Assembly (NCBI RefSeq): GCF_031202305.1
Contig: NZ_CP101731.1
Coordinates: forward strand, 3,722,501-3,786,500
DNA length: 64,000 bases
Origin: Pelagibacterium sp. 26DY04
GTDB taxonomy: Bacteria > Pseudomonadota > Alphaproteobacteria > Rhizobiales > Devosiaceae
Direction: 5' to 3'
A program made the translations under genes and the position numbers. Within the stretch, counting starts at the first letter, position 1. The number at the start of each line of letters is the position of its first letter. The notes below the pieces were generated by a model. The model saw only the letters and a list, made by a program, of their open reading frames with translations, ran no database searches and was not told the DNA's origin. This document shows positions 53,602 through 63,069 of this stretch, in pieces.

Positions 53602-55734
53602 ATGACTTTGGCCTTATGGCTGATTATTGCTTGTGGCGTCCTCTCGGTCGTCTATGGCATCGTGACAACGCGCACGCTTCTGGCCGCCAATGCCGGCAGC
53701 CCGCGCATGCAGGAAATCTCAAACGCCGTGCGCGAAGGCGCCACCGCCTACCTTCGCCGCCAATACACCACCATCGCCATCGTCGGCGTCGTGATCCTCA
53801 TCCTCGCTTGGCTGTTGCTCGGCCTTTATGCCGCCATCGGCTTTCTGATCGGCGCCGTGCTCTCGGGGGCGGCCGGTTTTATCGGCATGCATGTCTCGGT
53901 CCGCGCCAATGTCCGCGTCGCCCAGGCCGCCACCACCTCGCTCGCCGGCGGGCTCGACCTTGCCTTCAAATCCGGCGCCGTTACCGGGCTGCTGGTCGCG
54001 GGCCTCGGCCTTCTGGGCGTCACTGTCTATTTCCTCGTTCTTGTTTCCATCGGCTTTGCCGCCACCGACCGCACGGTGATCGACGCGCTCGTCGCCCTGG
54101 GCTTCGGCGCCTCGCTGATCTCGATCTTCGCCCGTCTGGGTGGCGGCATCTTCACCAAGGGCGCCGATGTGGGCGGCGACATGGTGGGCAAGGTGGAAGC
54201 CGGCATCCCCGAGGACGATCCGCGCAACCCCGCCACCATCGCCGACAATGTGGGTGACAATGTCGGTGACTGCGCCGGCATGGCCGCCGACCTGTTCGAA
54301 ACCTATGTGGTGACCGTGGTCGCCACCATGGTGCTCGCCGCCATCATCCTGCCCGCCGAATTGCAACTGCTCGGCATGGTGCTGCCGCTCGCCATCGGCG
54401 GCGTGTGCGTTTTGACCTCGATCGCCGGCACCTTCTTTGTCAAGCTCGGCGCCTCGGGTAACATCATGGGCGCGCTCTACAAGGGCGTCATCGCCACCGG
54501 CGTTCTCTCGCTCATCGCGCTGCTGCCGGTCATGTGGCTTCTCTTCGGTGACATGGGCACCCCCATCACCGTCGGTGACACCATCTTCACCCCGTGGGCG
54601 CTCTATTTCTGCGGCATCGCCGGGCTGGTGATCACCGGCTTGATCATCTGGATCACCGAATATTACACCGGCACCGACCGCCGACCGGTCAATTCCATCG
54701 CCGAAGCCTCGATCACCGGCCATGGCACCAACGTCATCCAGGGCTTGGCGGTTTCGCTTGAATCCACCGCCCTGCCGGCCCTGGTGATCATCGCCGGCAT
54801 TATCGTCACCTATTCCCTGGCGGGCCTGTTCGGCATCGGGGTGGCTGTCGTCACCATGCTGGCCCTGGCCGGCATGATCGTGGCGCTCGACGCCTTCGGG
54901 CCGGTCACCGACAATGCCGGCGGCATCGCCGAAATGGCGGGCCTGCCCGATGAGGTGCGCAAGAACACCGACGCCCTCGATGCTGTCGGCAACACCACAA
55001 AAGCGGTGACCAAAGGCTACGCCATCGGCTCGGCGGGCCTGGGTGCCCTTGTGCTGTTCGCCGCCTACACCCAGGACCTTTCCTACTTCATCTCCACCGC
55101 CGCCGAAGGCAATTTCTTCTTCGGCGTGGGCGAGGTGAGCTTCTCGCTCGCCGATCCTTACGTTGTCGTCGGCCTGCTCTTTGGCGGCCTTTTGCCCTTC
55201 CTTTTCGGCGGCATGAGCATGACCGCCGTGGGCCGGGCCGCCCAGGCCGTGGTCGTCGAGGTGAGGCGTCAGTTCCGGGAAAACCCCGGCATCATGGAGG
55301 GCACCACCAAGCCCGATTACGGCCGCGCCGTCGACATGCTGACCAAGGCCGCCATCCGGGAAATGATTATCCCCTCGCTGCTGCCGGTCCTTTCCCCAAT
55401 CGTCGCCTTCTTCGTCATCCTCCTGATCGCCGGCAAGGCCGCGGCCTTCGCCGCGCTGGGCGCCATGCTGCTCGGCGTCATCGTCACCGGCCTTTTCGTC
55501 GCCATCTCCATGACGGCGGGCGGCGGCGCCTGGGACAACGCCAAAAAGAGCTTCGAGGACGGGTTCACCGATTCCACCGGCCAGACCCACTATAAGGGGT
55601 CCGAAGCCCACAAGGCCTCGGTCACCGGCGATACGGTGGGCGACCCCTACAAGGACACCGCCGGCCCGGCGGTGAACCCGATGATCAAGATCACCAACAT
55701 CATCGCCCTCCTGCTGCTGGCCGTCCTTCACTAG
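53602..55734 (+). CDS. hppA: Membrane-bound proton-pumping pyrophosphatase, K+-insensitive type
   Basis: A 710-residue H+-PPase that couples PPi hydrolysis to proton export, with about 16 helices. The substrate loop reads [41 protein letters not shown] as separate family blocks; the second acidic motif is [16 protein letters not shown]. Lys467 in [10 protein letters not shown] stands at the position where Ala marks K+-dependent enzymes, so this one is predicted to be K+-insensitive. The GAGGGG ribosome site is 11 nt before the ATG at 53602. The 288-bp upstream region holds its promoter, not identified. A soluble pyrophosphatase gene (ppa) lies at 62197. Confidence 0.96.
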   Translation: MTLALWLIIACGVLSVVYGIVTTRTLLAANAGSPRMQEISNAVREGATAYLRRQYTTIAIVGVVILILAWLLLGLYAAIGFLIGAVLSGAAGFIGMHVSVRANVRVAQAATTSLAGGLDLAFKSGAVTGLLVAGLGLLGVTVYFLVLVSIGFAATDRTVIDALVALGFGASLISIFARLGGGIFTKGADVGGDMVGKVEAGIPEDDPRNPATIADNVGDNVGDCAGMAADLFETYVVTVVATMVLAAIILPAELQLLGMVLPLAIGGVCVLTSIAGTFFVKLGASGNIMGALYKGVIATGVLSLIALLPVMWLLFGDMGTPITVGDTIFTPWALYFCGIAGLVITGLIIWITEYYTGTDRRPVNSIAEASITGHGTNVIQGLAVSLESTALPALVIIAGIIVTYSLAGLFGIGVAVVTMLALAGMIVALDAFGPVTDNAGGIAEMAGLPDEVRKNTDALDAVGNTTKAVTKGYAIGSAGLGALVLFAAYTQDLSYFISTAAEGNFFFGVGEVSFSLADPYVVVGLLFGGLLPFLFGGMSMTAVGRAAQAVVVEVRRQFRENPGIMEGTTKPDYGRAVDMLTKAAIREMIIPSLLPVLSPIVAFFVILLIAGKAAAFAALGAMLLGVIVTGLFVAISMTAGGGAWDNAKKSFEDGFTDSTGQTHYKGSEAHKASVTGDTVGDPYKDTAGPAVNPMIKITNIIALLLLAVLH

Positions 55735-55755
55735 CGGCGGATCACCACTATCCGA

Positions 55756-55781
55756 GCCGGGCAACCTTGCCCGGCTTTTTT
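55756..55781 (+). terminator. Rho-independent terminator after hppA
   Basis: GCCGGGC (55756-55762) and GCCCGGC (55769-55775) pair around aacctt and are followed by six T. It starts 22 bp after the hppA stop. Confidence 0.9.
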
Positions 55782-55882
55782 CGTTCTGCCTTACGATGGG
55801 GCAGCCATCCTGACAGATACCAAGGTATTATGTCTTTGAATTTTAAAGATGATATTGGACTTGTCCATCAAGCTGGAATAGC

Positions 55883-58800
55883 GTGTCCGCTATCGCGGAC
55901 GTGGTTGAGGGACGCTTGGCAATGATCGAATCCACCGAAGCGCGCATGGGCGAATGGCGCGACCGGCTCACCCACCTCAAGACCGAAAGCTCCGAACTCT
56001 TCGGCTTCATCGCCAACGCGCTGCGCTCGGCCGATGAGCAGGACCTGGCGCTTTACGATCCCCAGACGCTGGAAACCCTGCTCCGCCGCACCTTTTCCGA
56101 AATCGGCCACCGCGCGCCCGGCAAGGCCGATATCCGCATCTGGACGCCCGAAACCCCCGACGGGGTCACGATCATCGACATCCATTCGGCCGATACCCCC
56201 TTCATCGTCGATTCCGCGCTGGCCGCCATCCGCGCCGCCGGCGGATCGATCCGCTTCATGACCCATCCGGTCGTCGCGCTCGACACCTCCGCCACCCCTT
56301 GGCGCGTACTCGACGCCCCCACCGAGCACTCGCGCAACGAAAGCGTGCTGCAGGTCCATATCGACCCCCCCGCCGATCCGAAAACGCTCGAAACCATCCG
56401 CCTCGAGCTCGACCAGACCATGGCCCAGGTCCGCGCCGCCGTCCTCGATTGGCGCGACATGCTCGAACGCCTGCGCACCGTTGTCGTCTCCTACCGCTCC
56501 CACCCGCCCCAGATGCGCGAACCCGCGCTTACCGAAGCCATCCACTTCCTCGCATGGCTGGCCGATCACAATTTCACTTTCCTCGGCATGCGCGAATATC
56601 ATTTGACCGGTGAGGGCGAGGACAAGACTCTGGTGCCCGTCGAAGGCTCGGGCCTGGGCATATTGCGCGACCCCGACTACCTCTACCTGCGCGAGGGCAA
56701 CACCTACACCCATATGAACGCCCGGCACCTGGCGTTCCTTGATACCGACGAGCCGCTGATGGTTACCAAGGCCAATCGCCGCGCCCTCGTCCACCGCCGC
56801 ATCCATATGGATTATGTCGGGGTCAAGACCTTCGACGAGACGGGCACCATCACCGGCGAATTGCGCATTCTGGGGCTGTTCACCTCAGCTTCGCTCGCCA
56901 CCCCGGCCACCGAAGTCCCGCTGGTGCGCCGCAAGATCGCCGAGGTCATCCGCCGCTCGGGCTTCGATCCGCGCTCCCATGCCGGCAAGGCCCTGATGAC
57001 CACGCTCGATAACTACCCGCGCGACGAGCTGTTCCAGATCTCGGTGGACGAACTCTCCGAATTCGCTACCGTCATCTCCACCCTTCCCGACCGCCCCCGC
57101 GTCCGCGTCCTGCCGCGCATCGACAGGTTCGACAATTTCGTTTCCGTCCTCGTCTACCTCCCCCGCGACCGCTTCGATTCCACCGTCCGCGCCCGCATCG
57201 GCGAGCATCTCGCCGCCCGCTATGACGGCCATCTTTCCGCCTTCACCCCCGATTTCCCCGAAGGCGATCTGGCCCGCGTTCATTTCATCATCGGCCGCAA
57301 CAATGGCGAAACCCCGCGCCCGGATCGCGAGGACTTAGAAGCCGAAATCTCCGAGCTCACCCGCACCTTTGCCGATCGCCTGCTCTCGGTGGCCCCCCAT
57401 CCTGGCGAGATCGCCGACTACGCCGACGCCTTTTCCCCCGATTACCAGATCGCCCATTCCCACGCTGATGCGCTCGACGACATCGCGCTTTTCTCCTCAC
57501 TCGGTCCCGACACCCCCCTCGCCCTGCGCCTCGTTCCCGGCGAGGAAGGCCCCCACAGCCTCACGCTGAACGTCTACCACCGCGCCGATCCGATCCCGCT
57601 CTCGGCCCGGGTACCCATGCTGGAAAATTTCGGCTTCGGGGTGGTCGACGAACGCACCTTCACCATCCACCCTCGCGGCCGCCAGCCCCGTTTCCTGCAC
57701 GCCATGGCGCTTGAGGTGCCTGCCGGCCCACCCCTCGATCTGGCGGCCAGCGCCGCCCGCATCGAGGATGCGATCCTGGCTGTCGCCCGCGGGGTCGCCG
57801 AAAACGACGGCTACAACCGCCTCACCCTCGTTGCCGGCCTCGCCCACGCCGATGTGGCCATCCTGCGGGCGCTCGGCCGCTATCTCAAGCAGATCGGCAT
57901 CGCCTTCTCCCAGACCTATATCTGGACGGCGCTCGCCGCCCATCCCGCCATCGCCCGTGCCCTGGTCGAGCTGTTCCACACGCTCCACGATCCCCATCTC
58001 GATAGCGACCGCGCCCAGGCGGCCCAGGCGCTCCACCAGGGGATCGCCACCGGGCTCGACGCCATCACCTCGATCGACGAGGACAGGATCATCCGCCGGC
58101 TCCTGAACCTCATCGAAGCGAGCGTGCGGACCAATCTCTACCAGCGCGTCAACGGCAAACCGCGCCCGGCCCTGGCCATCAAGTTCGACGCCACGAAGGT
58201 CGAAGGCCTGCCCCAGCCGCGCCCCTGGCGCGAGATTTTCGTCTATTCTCCCCGCGTCGAAGGCGTGCATATGCGCGGCGGCCCCATCGCCCGCGGCGGA
58301 TTGCGCTGGTCCGACCGTCCCGAGGATTTCCGCACCGAAATCCTGGGGCTGGTCAAGGCGCAGATGGTCAAGAACGCGGTGATCGTGCCGGTCGGCGCCA
58401 AGGGCGGGTTCGTTCCGCGCCTGATGCCCGCCAGTCCCGACCGCGAGACCGTCATGGCCGAGGGCACGGCCTGCTACAAGATCTTCGTCTCCGCCCTGCT
58501 CGATGTCACCGACAATCTCGTGGGCGATACCGTCCTGCCTCCCGAAACCGTGTTCCGGCGCGACAATGACGACCCTTATCTGGTCATTGCCGCCGACAAG
58601 GGCACGGCGAGCTTTTCCGACACCGCCAACGCCATCGCGCTCGAGCGCGACTATTGGCTGGGCGATGCCTTCGCCTCGGGCGGTTCGGCCGGCTACGATC
58701 ACAAGAAAATGGGCATCACCGCCCGGGGCGGATGGGAAGCGGTCAAACGCCATTTCCGCGAAATGGACATCGACATCCAGACCCAGCCTTTTTCCGCCGT

Positions 58801-60679
58801 CGGCGTGGGCGATATGAGCGGCGACGTGTTCGGCAACGGCATGCTGCTCAGCGAAAAAACCAGGCTGATTGCCGCCTTCGATCACCGCGACATCTTCATC
58901 GACCCCGATCCCGATCTCGAAAAGAGCTTTGCCGAGCGCCGGCGCCTGTTCACGCTGCCCCGCTCGAGCTGGCAGGACTACGACGCCGCGCTGATTTCCG
59001 AGGGCGGGGGCGTCTTTTCCCGCGCCGCCAAATCGATCCCGCTCACCCCCCAGATGCAGGCCGTGCTCGGCCTCTCGGCGGCCAGCGCCACCCCCGCCGA
59101 GATCATGTCGGCCATCCTTTCAGCCGATGTCGATCTTTTGTGGTTCGGCGGCATCGGCACCTATATCCGCGCCTCGACGGAAACCGACGCCCAGGTGGGC
59201 GACAAGGCCAATGACGCCATCCGCATTCCCGCCGTTTCGGTCCGCGCAAGGGTGGTCGGCGAAGGCGCCAATCTCGGCGTCACCCAGCGCGGCCGCGTCG
59301 AATATGGTTTGAAGGGCGGCCGTATCAACACCGACGCCATCGACAATTCGGCCGGCGTCAACTCCTCCGACCTCGAGGTCAACATCAAGATCGCGCTGTC
59401 CGACCGCGTGCGCTCCGGTCAGCTCGAGCTTGGGGCCCGCAACGCCTTCCTCGCCGAGATGACCGACGAGGTGGCCGAGCTGTGCCTGAGGAACAACTAC
59501 CTCCAGACCCTCGCCCTGTCGCTGGCCCAGCGCCGCGGCATGGCCGATTTCCCCGACCTCGTCGATTTTATCGAGACGCTGGAAAAGGCCGGCGAGATCA
59601 ACCGCGCCGTCGAATACCTTCCCGACGATCAGACCCTTGCCGAGCGCGCCGCCACCGGTGTGGGTTTCACCCGCCCCGAGCTCGCCGTGCTGCTCGCCTA
59701 TGCCAAGCTCGATCTTTACGACAAGCTGCTCGCCTCCCCGGTCCCCGACGATCCCTATCTCGCCCGCGAGCTGTTCCGCTATTTCCCCGAAACGCTCAAG
59801 GCCCGCTTCCCCGAGGCGATCGAGACCCATCGCCTGCGCCGCGAAGTGATCGCGACGGTCCTTTCCAACGCCATGATCAATCGCGGCGGCCCCGCCTTCG
59901 TCACGCGGTTGGTGGCCATCACCGCCGCTGAGCCGGGCGCCGTCGCCTTTGCCTATGCCGCCGCCCGCGACAGTTTCGAGCTTCAGGAGCTGAACGCGGC
60001 GATCGATGCCCTCGACAACCGCGTCTCGGGCGAAACCCAATTGGCGCTTTATGCCGAAGTGCAGTCCCTGCAGGTCGATATGGCCCTGTGGTTCCTGCGC
60101 AATGAAGAATTTTCCGGCGGGCTTTCGGGGCTCATCGAGCGCTATCGCTCCGGCATTGCAACGGTCCGCGCCGCGCTCCCCGATCTGGTTTCCGCCTTCC
60201 TTGCCGAAGCCACCGCAACCCAGGAGCGCGGCTTTGAAGCCGGCGGCACCCCGCCCGACCTCGCCCGCCGCATCGCCGCCCTTTCCGTCCTGTCCCTGGC
60301 CCCCGACGCGGTCCTCGTCGCCCATCGCTGCAACGCCGAAGTGCGCGACGCGGCTACCGCCATGTTCGCGGTGATCGACATGTTCAAGCTCGGACGCCTG
60401 ACCGAACACCGCGCGACAATCGCCGCCGCCGACCGCTTCGACCGCATGGCCATCGACCGGGCCCTCGCCAATCTCACCCGCGCCCTGCGTGGCCTTTCCG
60501 CCGATATCCTCTCGTCGGGGGACGGCCCCATTCAAACGCGCATCGAAGCCTGGAAGACCCCCCGCCAGACCGCCATTTCCCGCATGGCCGGAACGGTGTC
60601 CGATCTGATCGAAGGTGACCTCACCATCTCCCGCCTCTCGGTCGCCGCCGGCCTCCTGAGCGATCTGGCCAGAAGCTAG
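55883..60679 (+). CDS. gdhB: NAD-specific glutamate dehydrogenase, large (about 180 kDa) class
   Basis: A 1,598-residue enzyme of the large NAD-GDH class, which deaminates glutamate to 2-oxoglutarate. A long N-terminal regulatory region (to about residue 700, with ACT-like segments) precedes the catalytic domain with RGGLRWSDRPEDFRTEILGLVKAQMVKNAVIVPVGAKGGF, and the NAD domain with GDMSGDVFGNGML and VVGEGANLGVTQ. The C-terminal 450 residues form the helical domain. The start is a GTG with weak support; a GTCCGC-tatc-GCGGAC hairpin covers the first codons and may limit initiation. The gene has its own promoter after the hppA terminator. Confidence 0.96.
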   Translation: MSAIADVVEGRLAMIESTEARMGEWRDRLTHLKTESSELFGFIANALRSADEQDLALYDPQTLETLLRRTFSEIGHRAPGKADIRIWTPETPDGVTIIDIHSADTPFIVDSALAAIRAAGGSIRFMTHPVVALDTSATPWRVLDAPTEHSRNESVLQVHIDPPADPKTLETIRLELDQTMAQVRAAVLDWRDMLERLRTVVVSYRSHPPQMREPALTEAIHFLAWLADHNFTFLGMREYHLTGEGEDKTLVPVEGSGLGILRDPDYLYLREGNTYTHMNARHLAFLDTDEPLMVTKANRRALVHRRIHMDYVGVKTFDETGTITGELRILGLFTSASLATPATEVPLVRRKIAEVIRRSGFDPRSHAGKALMTTLDNYPRDELFQISVDELSEFATVISTLPDRPRVRVLPRIDRFDNFVSVLVYLPRDRFDSTVRARIGEHLAARYDGHLSAFTPDFPEGDLARVHFIIGRNNGETPRPDREDLEAEISELTRTFADRLLSVAPHPGEIADYADAFSPDYQIAHSHADALDDIALFSSLGPDTPLALRLVPGEEGPHSLTLNVYHRADPIPLSARVPMLENFGFGVVDERTFTIHPRGRQPRFLHAMALEVPAGPPLDLAASAARIEDAILAVARGVAENDGYNRLTLVAGLAHADVAILRALGRYLKQIGIAFSQTYIWTALAAHPAIARALVELFHTLHDPHLDSDRAQAAQALHQGIATGLDAITSIDEDRIIRRLLNLIEASVRTNLYQRVNGKPRPALAIKFDATKVEGLPQPRPWREIFVYSPRVEGVHMRGGPIARGGLRWSDRPEDFRTEILGLVKAQMVKNAVIVPVGAKGGFVPRLMPASPDRETVMAEGTACYKIFVSALLDVTDNLVGDTVLPPETVFRRDNDDPYLVIAADKGTASFSDTANAIALERDYWLGDAFASGGSAGYDHKKMGITARGGWEAVKRHFREMDIDIQTQPFSAVGVGDMSGDVFGNGMLLSEKTRLIAAFDHRDIFIDPDPDLEKSFAERRRLFTLPRSSWQDYDAALISEGGGVFSRAAKSIPLTPQMQAVLGLSAASATPAEIMSAILSADVDLLWFGGIGTYIRASTETDAQVGDKANDAIRIPAVSVRARVVGEGANLGVTQRGRVEYGLKGGRINTDAIDNSAGVNSSDLEVNIKIALSDRVRSGQLELGARNAFLAEMTDEVAELCLRNNYLQTLALSLAQRRGMADFPDLVDFIETLEKAGEINRAVEYLPDDQTLAERAATGVGFTRPELAVLLAYAKLDLYDKLLASPVPDDPYLARELFRYFPETLKARFPEAIETHRLRREVIATVLSNAMINRGGPAFVTRLVAITAAEPGAVAFAYAAARDSFELQELNAAIDALDNRVSGETQLALYAEVQSLQVDMALWFLRNEEFSGGLSGLIERYRSGIATVRAALPDLVSAFLAEATATQERGFEAGGTPPDLARRIAALSVLSLAPDAVLVAHRCNAEVRDAATAMFAVIDMFKLGRLTEHRATIAAADRFDRMAIDRALANLTRALRGLSADILSSGDGPIQTRIEAWKTPRQTAISRMAGTVSDLIEGDLTISRLSVAAGLLSDLARS

Positions 60680-60704
60680 GATCGCTCGCGCCACCCTCTC
60701 CCTT

Positions 60705-61078
60705 TCGTCGTCTTCGGGCTTGACCCGGACGGAGACCGCAGGGTTTCCGCGCAACTCAGAAGAAGTGCGTTCCCCCACCTCTCCCGCACCACAGGCAGCG
60801 TTGCGGATCGTCGGGTAAAGCCCGACATGACGAACCAGAGGGTGGCGATGACGACCGCGACGACCGCTTTGAACTTAACCCAAGGCTTGACCCGAGAGTG
60901 AGCACCGCCCTCTGGCCAAGTCGCCTCACTGAGTTGATTTGCAAAGCAACCGCCCGGAGTGCAGCGCAGGACCGCAGTCAGGACCCCACCCCTCCACCTC
61001 GTCGTCTTCGGGCTCGACCCGGAGACCCGCAAGGTTTCAACGCAGCTCAGAAGACGTGTGATCCCCCACCTCTGCCGC
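60705..61078. repeat. Intergenic region with an 80-bp imperfect direct repeat
   Basis: Two copies, 60705-60787 and 60999-61078, begin TCGTCGTCTTCGGGCT, continue GACCCGG, ...GGTTTC...CAACTCAGAAGA (or CAGCTCAGAAGA) and end CCCCCACCTCT. They flank about 210 bp that contains a GTCGGG-taaag-CCCGAC hairpin (about 60811-60827). The 408-bp gap between GDH and the phosphodiesterase gene holds no convincing gene. Confidence 0.7.
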
Positions 61079-61087
61079 GCCGCCCCA

Positions 61088-62008
61088 TCACGCCCAGTCG
61101 GTGATCCCCAGTGCATCGAGCGCCGCCGAATACTGGTCGGTGCAAATAAACGGCAATCCCTCTTCCACGGCGCGGGTATAGAGGTTGGGGTTGACGTTGC
61201 CGGGCTCATAGCGCTTGTCGATGTTCTGCACGTCGAGAAGGGCCGGGGCATCGATTTCCGCCAAGTCCAGCGTGCCCTTCATGTTCGGCAGGTCGAACCC
61301 GGCCATGCCGATCAGATGTTCTGGATTGAGCCCGGTATCGAGGATCGACTGCACATCGGGCAGCCCCAGGCCTTCGATGAACGGCACGAAATAGACAAGA
61401 TCGGGCGCCAGCTCCTGGTAGTGTTCAAGAATCTCGCGCCCATAAGCGCTCACGATCACCCGCGATTCCGCGCCCCGCGCGCGCACCATCTCGACCAGCA
61501 GCGCCGGGTCGATATCCTTGGTGTCGAGCCACAGCATGGCGCCGTTCTCGCCCCAGTCGAGGAAGTCTTCAAAGGTCGGGATCGCATAGCCCGTCGCCTG
61601 CCCCAGATTGTCGCGCAGGGTGAGCCCGGCAATATAATCGGCGGAAACCTCATCGACCCGTCCCGTGCCGGTCGTCCCCCGATCGAGCGTTTCGTCATGC
61701 ACGCAAACCGGCACCCCGTCGGCGCTGGTGCGCACGTCGATCTCGATAAAGGCTGGGCCGCGCTTGATCACCTGCTCGGCCCCGAAAATCGAACATTCCG
61801 GTATGCCGCCCCAAGGATAGTAGCCCGCCCGATGCGCCATGATCGCCGGGTGCTCCAGAAGTGCGCTCAGCCGGGTGTAGGCGGCCAATTGGTCGGTTGA
61901 AGCGAACCGCTTGATGAAGCTTGCGTCCTGCCCCAGCGCCGGCGTGCCCGAAAAAGCCGTGGCGGCGATCGTCGCCGAGCTCAGCGCCATGAAATCTCGT
62001 CTGTTCAT
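61088..62008 (-). CDS. Tat-exported glycerophosphodiester phosphodiesterase
   Basis: A 306-residue GDPD-family TIM-barrel enzyme that cleaves glycerophosphodiesters to glycerol-3-phosphate and an alcohol. The twin-arginine signal MNRRDFMAL (R3-R4) ends near PALGQD. The active-site pattern is AHRAGYYP (catalytic His), FIEIDVRTSADGVPVCVHDETLDRGTTG (Glu-Asp and the second His), and LWLDTKD. Cofactor-bound or multi-subunit export is not implied. It is monocistronic, in a repeat-rich stretch. Confidence 0.92.
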   Translation of the reverse strand: MNRRDFMALSSATIAATAFSGTPALGQDASFIKRFASTDQLAAYTRLSALLEHPAIMAHRAGYYPWGGIPECSIFGAEQVIKRGPAFIEIDVRTSADGVPVCVHDETLDRGTTGTGRVDEVSADYIAGLTLRDNLGQATGYAIPTFEDFLDWGENGAMLWLDTKDIDPALLVEMVRARGAESRVIVSAYGREILEHYQELAPDLVYFVPFIEGLGLPDVQSILDTGLNPEHLIGMAGFDLPNMKGTLDLAEIDAPALLDVQNIDKRYEPGNVNPNLYTRAVEEGLPFICTDQYSAALDALGITDWA

Positions 62009-62196
62009 TTTGAAATTCTGCCTATGGTGTGACCGCCCCCCTTCCCGGTTAGATCACGCCCATGAACGCAGCTTGACGGTCCCGTGCCAAACAGATGACA
62101 CCGCCCCTCTCCTCGATACGCCTTGCATTTGCCCCTCTCCCTAGGCAAAAAGCCTCCCGTCTCCTCCTCCCTCCCAATCAGGAAACGAACGGCACC

Positions 62197-62727
62197 ATGA
62201 ATATCGACGCCATCCCCGTGGGCAAGAACCCGCCCGAGGACCTCAACGTCATCATCGAAGTCCCCCTGGGCGGCGAGCCGATCAAATACGAGATCGACAA
62301 GGATTCCGGCGCCCTTTTCGTCGACCGCTTTCTCTATACGCCCATGCGCTATCCGGGAAATTACGGCTTCGTCCCCCACACCCTGTGCGGTGACGGCGAC
62401 CCGCTCGACGTGATCGTCTTGAACTCCCGCCCCCTGGTTCCCGGCGCCATCGTGCGTTCGCGCCCGGTCGGGGTGCTGTTCATGGAAGACGATGGCGGCC
62501 AGGACGAAAAGATCCTCGCGGTTCCCGTTTCCAAGCTCACCAAGATGTATGACGGCATTGCCGACGTTACCGATCTGCCCGAAATCCAGATCGAGCGCGT
62601 GAAGCACTTCTTCATGCACTACAAGGATCTCGAGCCCGGCAAATGGGCCAAGATCGATCGCATCGGCGGCGTCGAGGACGCCCGCAAGGTAATCCTCGAT
62701 TCCATCGAAATGGCCAACAAGGGCTGA
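62197..62727 (+). CDS. ppa: Inorganic pyrophosphatase
   Basis: A 176-residue family I soluble pyrophosphatase. The active site is D66-G-D68-P-L-D71 ([10 protein letters not shown]), with [13 protein letters not shown] [13 protein letters not shown] and [11 protein letters not shown] near the C terminus. It removes PPi from biosynthesis. The start at 62197 gives the usual N terminus MNIDAIPVG, with AGGA 12 nt upstream. A GGGGGTG/CACCCCC hairpin after the stop (about 62738-62762) is a weak terminator candidate. Confidence 0.96.
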   Translation: MNIDAIPVGKNPPEDLNVIIEVPLGGEPIKYEIDKDSGALFVDRFLYTPMRYPGNYGFVPHTLCGDGDPLDVIVLNSRPLVPGAIVRSRPVGVLFMEDDGGQDEKILAVPVSKLTKMYDGIADVTDLPEIQIERVKHFFMHYKDLEPGKWAKIDRIGGVEDARKVILDSIEMANKG

Positions 62728-62882
62728 TCGGACCGGGGGGTGCGGCATCGGCTCCACCCCCTCCTTGTCATTGTGGGACTTGTTCGCCCAATCCAGGTGC
62801 AGCGCTGGCCGAAATCTCACATGCCAGTTACCGCCCCAACCCTTGACCAAAAGCCCCGCAAGCGCGTAAATAGCAGTCAACC

Positions 62883-62896
62883 GTACCCAAGGGTAC
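62883..62896. promoter_or_regulatory. GTACCC-AA-GGGTAC palindrome upstream of leuC
   Basis: Perfect half sites GTACCC and GGGTAC around AA, preceded by AACC, 173 bp before the leuC ATG. It matches the palindrome 18 bp before leuD (30210-30223) in both half sites and the AACC flank. The candidate structured element starts 6 nt after it. Confidence 0.55.
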
Positions 62897-62902
62897 GCCA
62901 AG

Positions 62903-63037
62903 TGTGTGGAGAGGCAGGTCAGGGCGCGCCGAAAAGCGGGTGATCGAGAATCGGAACGGAGCGTACATTTGGTACGTGAGTACCGGAAGCGCAGAGAACC
63001 ACGGTTTGCAGGCCGTCATCACATGACTGTCCACACA
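62903..63037. ncRNA. Candidate structured element in the leuC leader
   Basis: Nested pairings enclose the whole stretch: TGTGTGGA (62903-62910) with TCCACACA (63030-63037), GTCA (62918-62921) with TGAC (63024-63027), and GTGAT (62940-62944) with ATCAC (63018-63022). Inside, CGTAC-atttg-GTACG (62962-62976) forms a hairpin. Order and nesting are consistent with one RNA fold, on either strand. It ends 32 nt before leuC. It may be a leader RNA, a small RNA or a dispersed palindromic repeat; no family name can be given. Confidence 0.45.
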
Positions 63038-63069
63038 ACGTAACCTCACTGACTGGAATTTGCGCTCCG

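Noticed and set aside
53719..55764. Long minus-strand frame opposite hppA
   Set aside because: The plus strand encodes an unambiguous pyrophosphatase; the antisense product is repetitive in Gly, Asp and His with no recognisable domain.
62828..63049. A 73-codon minus-strand frame upstream of leuC
   Set aside because: It coincides with the nested palindromic element, so the open frame is better explained by the structured sequence than by a protein; no ribosome site is seen.
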